DNA from: Chroococcidiopsidaceae cyanobacterium CP_BM_RX_35
GTDB taxonomy: Bacteria > Cyanobacteriota > Cyanobacteriia > Cyanobacteriales > Chroococcidiopsidaceae
Reading direction: 5' to 3'
Length of the DNA: 7,336 bases
Assembly (NCBI GenBank): GCA_019242465.1
Contig: JAFAVL010000434.1
Location: forward strand, 1-7,336
Shown: one piece after another, positions 5,920 through 7,336 of the stretch
Layout: every line of letters begins with the position of its first letter
Numbering within the stretch: position 1 is the first letter of the stretch
Position numbers and translations under genes: made by a program
Notes under the pieces: model-generated
Databases searched by the model: none
Seen by the model: only the letters and a program-made list of their open reading frames with translations
What the model was told of the DNA's origin: nothing

Positions 5920-6465
5920 TCATAGGGCAGTTTCTTGTTCAAAGGTAGGGGCGGAGGCTTGAAGCAAGGCACTAATTTGATCAAAGACTTCGTTACCAGT
6001 GCTTTTACCTATAGCCTGCCGTTCTGGGAAAAAATCGGGTCGGTCTAGGTTATGAGCAATTGCCTCGTCAACTTGCTTGGCAATTAACCCTTGTAGTTCT
6101 TCCCTGGCTCTTTGGCGTTGGTATCTAGCTCCTTCTTCCGTAGTGGCGTACATCGGCGGCAGACGGTTTAGAGCGTAGGCAGCAATATCTCCGACATCAA
6201 GGTGGTGTTCGCTGGTGACTTGAATTTCTGCCACTCGAGCGATCGCCGCAGTCAGCACTAACTCTTCCATCACATTGATAAACTGCTTGCGCGGTACTGC
6301 CACCACTTCACTAGTTAACAGTGCCCCCATGAGCTTGTCTAGCGCCATATACTCTTCAATTGAAAGCTCAGTAGCAGTGTCACAAATTCGACCTACCTCC
6401 GCTTCCATGGCTGGTGTGAGGTAACCATCCTGAAGAGCTTGTTCAACGATTTTTTTTATACTCAT
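5920..6465 (-). CDS. ComFB-domain protein, candidate CdgR-type c-di-GMP receptor
   Basis: The protein is 181 aa from the ATG at 6463-6465, with AAAGG 4 nt upstream. The ComFB domain lies at about 58-120: N-V-M-E-E-L-V (64-70) and DIAAYALNRLPPMYATTEEG (93-112), the family's hallmark segment. The cysteines found in Bacillus-type ComFB are absent; the only cysteine is C28. A helical N-terminus (1-55, with DGYLTPAMEAEV) and a C-terminus (about 120-181) are typical of the cyanobacterial form. The family is named after a Bacillus competence operon gene. In Anabaena a ComFB-domain protein, CdgR, was shown to bind c-di-GMP and influence cell size, so second-messenger binding is plausible here but not visible in the sequence. 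The gene is soluble-type, on the same strand as sigG (101 bp downstream) and 88 bp after the M23 peptidase gene. Confidence 0.9.
   Translation of the reverse strand: MSIKKIVEQALQDGYLTPAMEAEVGRICDTATELSIEEYMALDKLMGALLTSEVVAVPRKQFINVMEELVLTAAIARVAEIQVTSEHHLDVGDIAAYALNRLPPMYATTEEGARYQRQRAREELQGLIAKQVDEAIAHNLDRPDFFPERQAIGKSTGNEVFDQISALLQASAPTFEQETAL
6239..6246. repeat. HIP1 palindrome
   Basis: This is a perfect GCGATCGC copy within the ComFB-domain gene, encoding part of the A-I-A-R segment. Degenerate versions (GCGATCAC) occur elsewhere in the window. Confidence 0.8.
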
Positions 6466-6553
6466 AAAGCCTTTCGACTCGACTGCGATCTCTTAGTTGG
6501 GGACATGACTCCAAAACATTCTGGCTCACTCTTAGATAAAAACAGGTAAAAAT

Positions 6554-7336
6554 CTAGTAAAGATGATCTCGCCAGGGTTCTGGATCAACAGCTTTTCCCT
6601 GAACATATAGTCCCCAATGTAGGTGGGGACCAGTCGCTGCTCCTGTGGAACCTACAGCACCAATAACTTGACCAGCTTGCACAAAATCCCCCTCTTTAAC
6701 GTAGATTTGGCTCAAGTGCATGAAAATGCTAGCCACTCCTTGACCATGGTCAATTCCGATGCAGTTGCCGTGGATTCTAAATCCCTGCGACTCCCGTCCT
6801 ACTAAAGCCACCCGTCCGGCTGCTGGGGCGATTACAGGTGAGCCAAAGGCACCAGCATAGTCAACGCCAGCATGGTAATAGTCCTTAGCAAATTTCCCAT
6901 TGTAGTATCGTCGGACACCATAGATTGTAGTGATGGGACCTCGGTTTGGTCTTAAGAAAGGACCATTCCAGAACTTTTGTGGAGTGTCTAGCTGCTTGAA
7001 GGCTTCTATGCGCTTAAGTTCAGCTGTTGTTGCTTCCAAAGCTGCTTTTTGCGGAGGAAGATTAATTCGTTGGATGGGGAAGGAGCGATCACGTAAGTAC
7101 ACTAAGACTTTTTGTTCCTCTCCTGCCTCTCTCACCCGAATTTGCTTATCTCCTGCTTGATCTAGAGGAGTTGTGGGCAAAAGGACTCGAAACTGATTAG
7201 GCGCAATCAAAAAAGTTGGATATGTCTTTTGGTTAAAAGTGACTACTGGGCTGCTCGTAATGGCTTTGCTACTATCTGTACTATCTTGCTCGATAGTTAC
7301 TGATAACGTATCTCCTAAATGAGGCTTAGCCGGAGC
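6554..7336 (-). CDS. M23 (LytM/NlpD-type) metallopeptidase, 5' end beyond the window
   Basis: The frame is open from the right edge to the TAG at 6554-6556, giving 260 visible residues; the start lies outside. A TTG at 7208-7210 lies within the continuous frame and is not the true start: upstream codons encode A-P-A-K-P-H-L-G-D-T-L-S-V and continue the same domain. The N-terminal half is a beta-rich domain (LLPTTPL, FPIQRINLPP) common in cyanobacterial peptidases of this type. The C-terminal half is the M23 domain: HAGVD (H at 6872-6874, D at 6860-6862) and HLHW (second H at 6617-6619) supply the zinc ligands, and the histidine of FMHLSQ is the usual catalytic partner. All key residues are present, so it should cut peptidoglycan cross-bridges in the periplasm, for growth, division or remodelling. 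It heads the minus-strand run towards the ComFB-domain gene and sigG. Confidence 0.93.
   Translation of the reverse strand, partial: APAKPHLGDTLSVTIEQDSTDSSKAITSSPVVTFNQKTYPTFLIAPNQFRVLLPTTPLDQAGDKQIRVREAGEEQKVLVYLRDRSFPIQRINLPPQKAALEATTAELKRIEAFKQLDTPQKFWNGPFLRPNRGPITTIYGVRRYYNGKFAKDYYHAGVDYAGAFGSPVIAPAAGRVALVGRESQGFRIHGNCIGIDHGQGVASIFMHLSQIYVKEGDFVQAGQVIGAVGSTGAATGPHLHWGLYVQGKAVDPEPWRDHLY

Noticed and set aside
6466..6553. ECF promoter for the ComFB-domain gene
   Set aside because: I searched for GGAAC plus a -10 at suitable spacing on the minus strand and found none. No clear sigma-70 boxes are present either.
7208..7210. TTG as the start of the M23 peptidase
   Set aside because: The same frame continues without a stop to the right edge and encodes further residues of the N-terminal domain, so the start lies outside the window.
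1..7336. CRISPR arrays, tRNA or rRNA genes, insertion sequences, phage or toxin-antitoxin genes
   Set aside because: I saw no regularly spaced repeats, cloverleaf-like segments, transposase motifs or terminal repeats on either strand.

Overview
The window looks like chromosomal DNA of a cyanobacterium. It holds three perfect GCGATCGC (HIP1) palindromes, a cyanobacterial-type leucyl-tRNA synthetase (leuS), a SigG-type ECF sigma factor with its membrane anti-sigma factor, a cyanobacterial ComFB-domain protein, and a small secreted protein of the cyanobacterial 'low temperature-induced' type. Genus cannot be fixed from sequence alone. The style (about 45-50% GC, moderate HIP1 use, wide spacers) fits a Nostocales- or Chroococcidiopsis-like organism.

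Layout. Positions 1-238 hold no supportable gene but several small inverted repeats. Positions 239-622 (+) encode a small exported protein, followed at once by a strong intrinsic terminator (633-709). Positions 752-1306 (-) encode an AT-rich orphan protein of unknown function. Positions 1359-3953 (-) are leuS; an upstream ATG at 3989 is possible, but a GTG at 3953 has a good ribosome binding site and the usual family N-terminus. Divergent from leuS is a small gamma-glutamylcyclotransferase-like gene (4027-4467, +), whose stop overlaps the convergent anti-sigma gene by 4 bp.

The right half is a run of four minus-strand genes. In transcription order these are an M23 peptidase (cut by the right edge), a ComFB-domain protein (candidate CdgR-type c-di-GMP receptor), the ECF sigma factor sigG, and its cysteine-free, single-pass membrane anti-sigma factor. 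Just upstream of sigG lies a near-perfect ECF/sigma-E-type promoter (GGAACTT-16 nt-TCTAA), which suggests autoregulation. The run links cell-wall remodelling, probable second-messenger sensing and envelope-stress transcription. That they act together is inference from gene order. The window otherwise looks like ordinary core genome. The most interesting points are the sigG autoregulatory promoter, the sigG-to-anti-sigma leader with a tiny well-initiated ORF, the ComFB-sigG neighbourhood, and the AT-rich orphan next to leuS.
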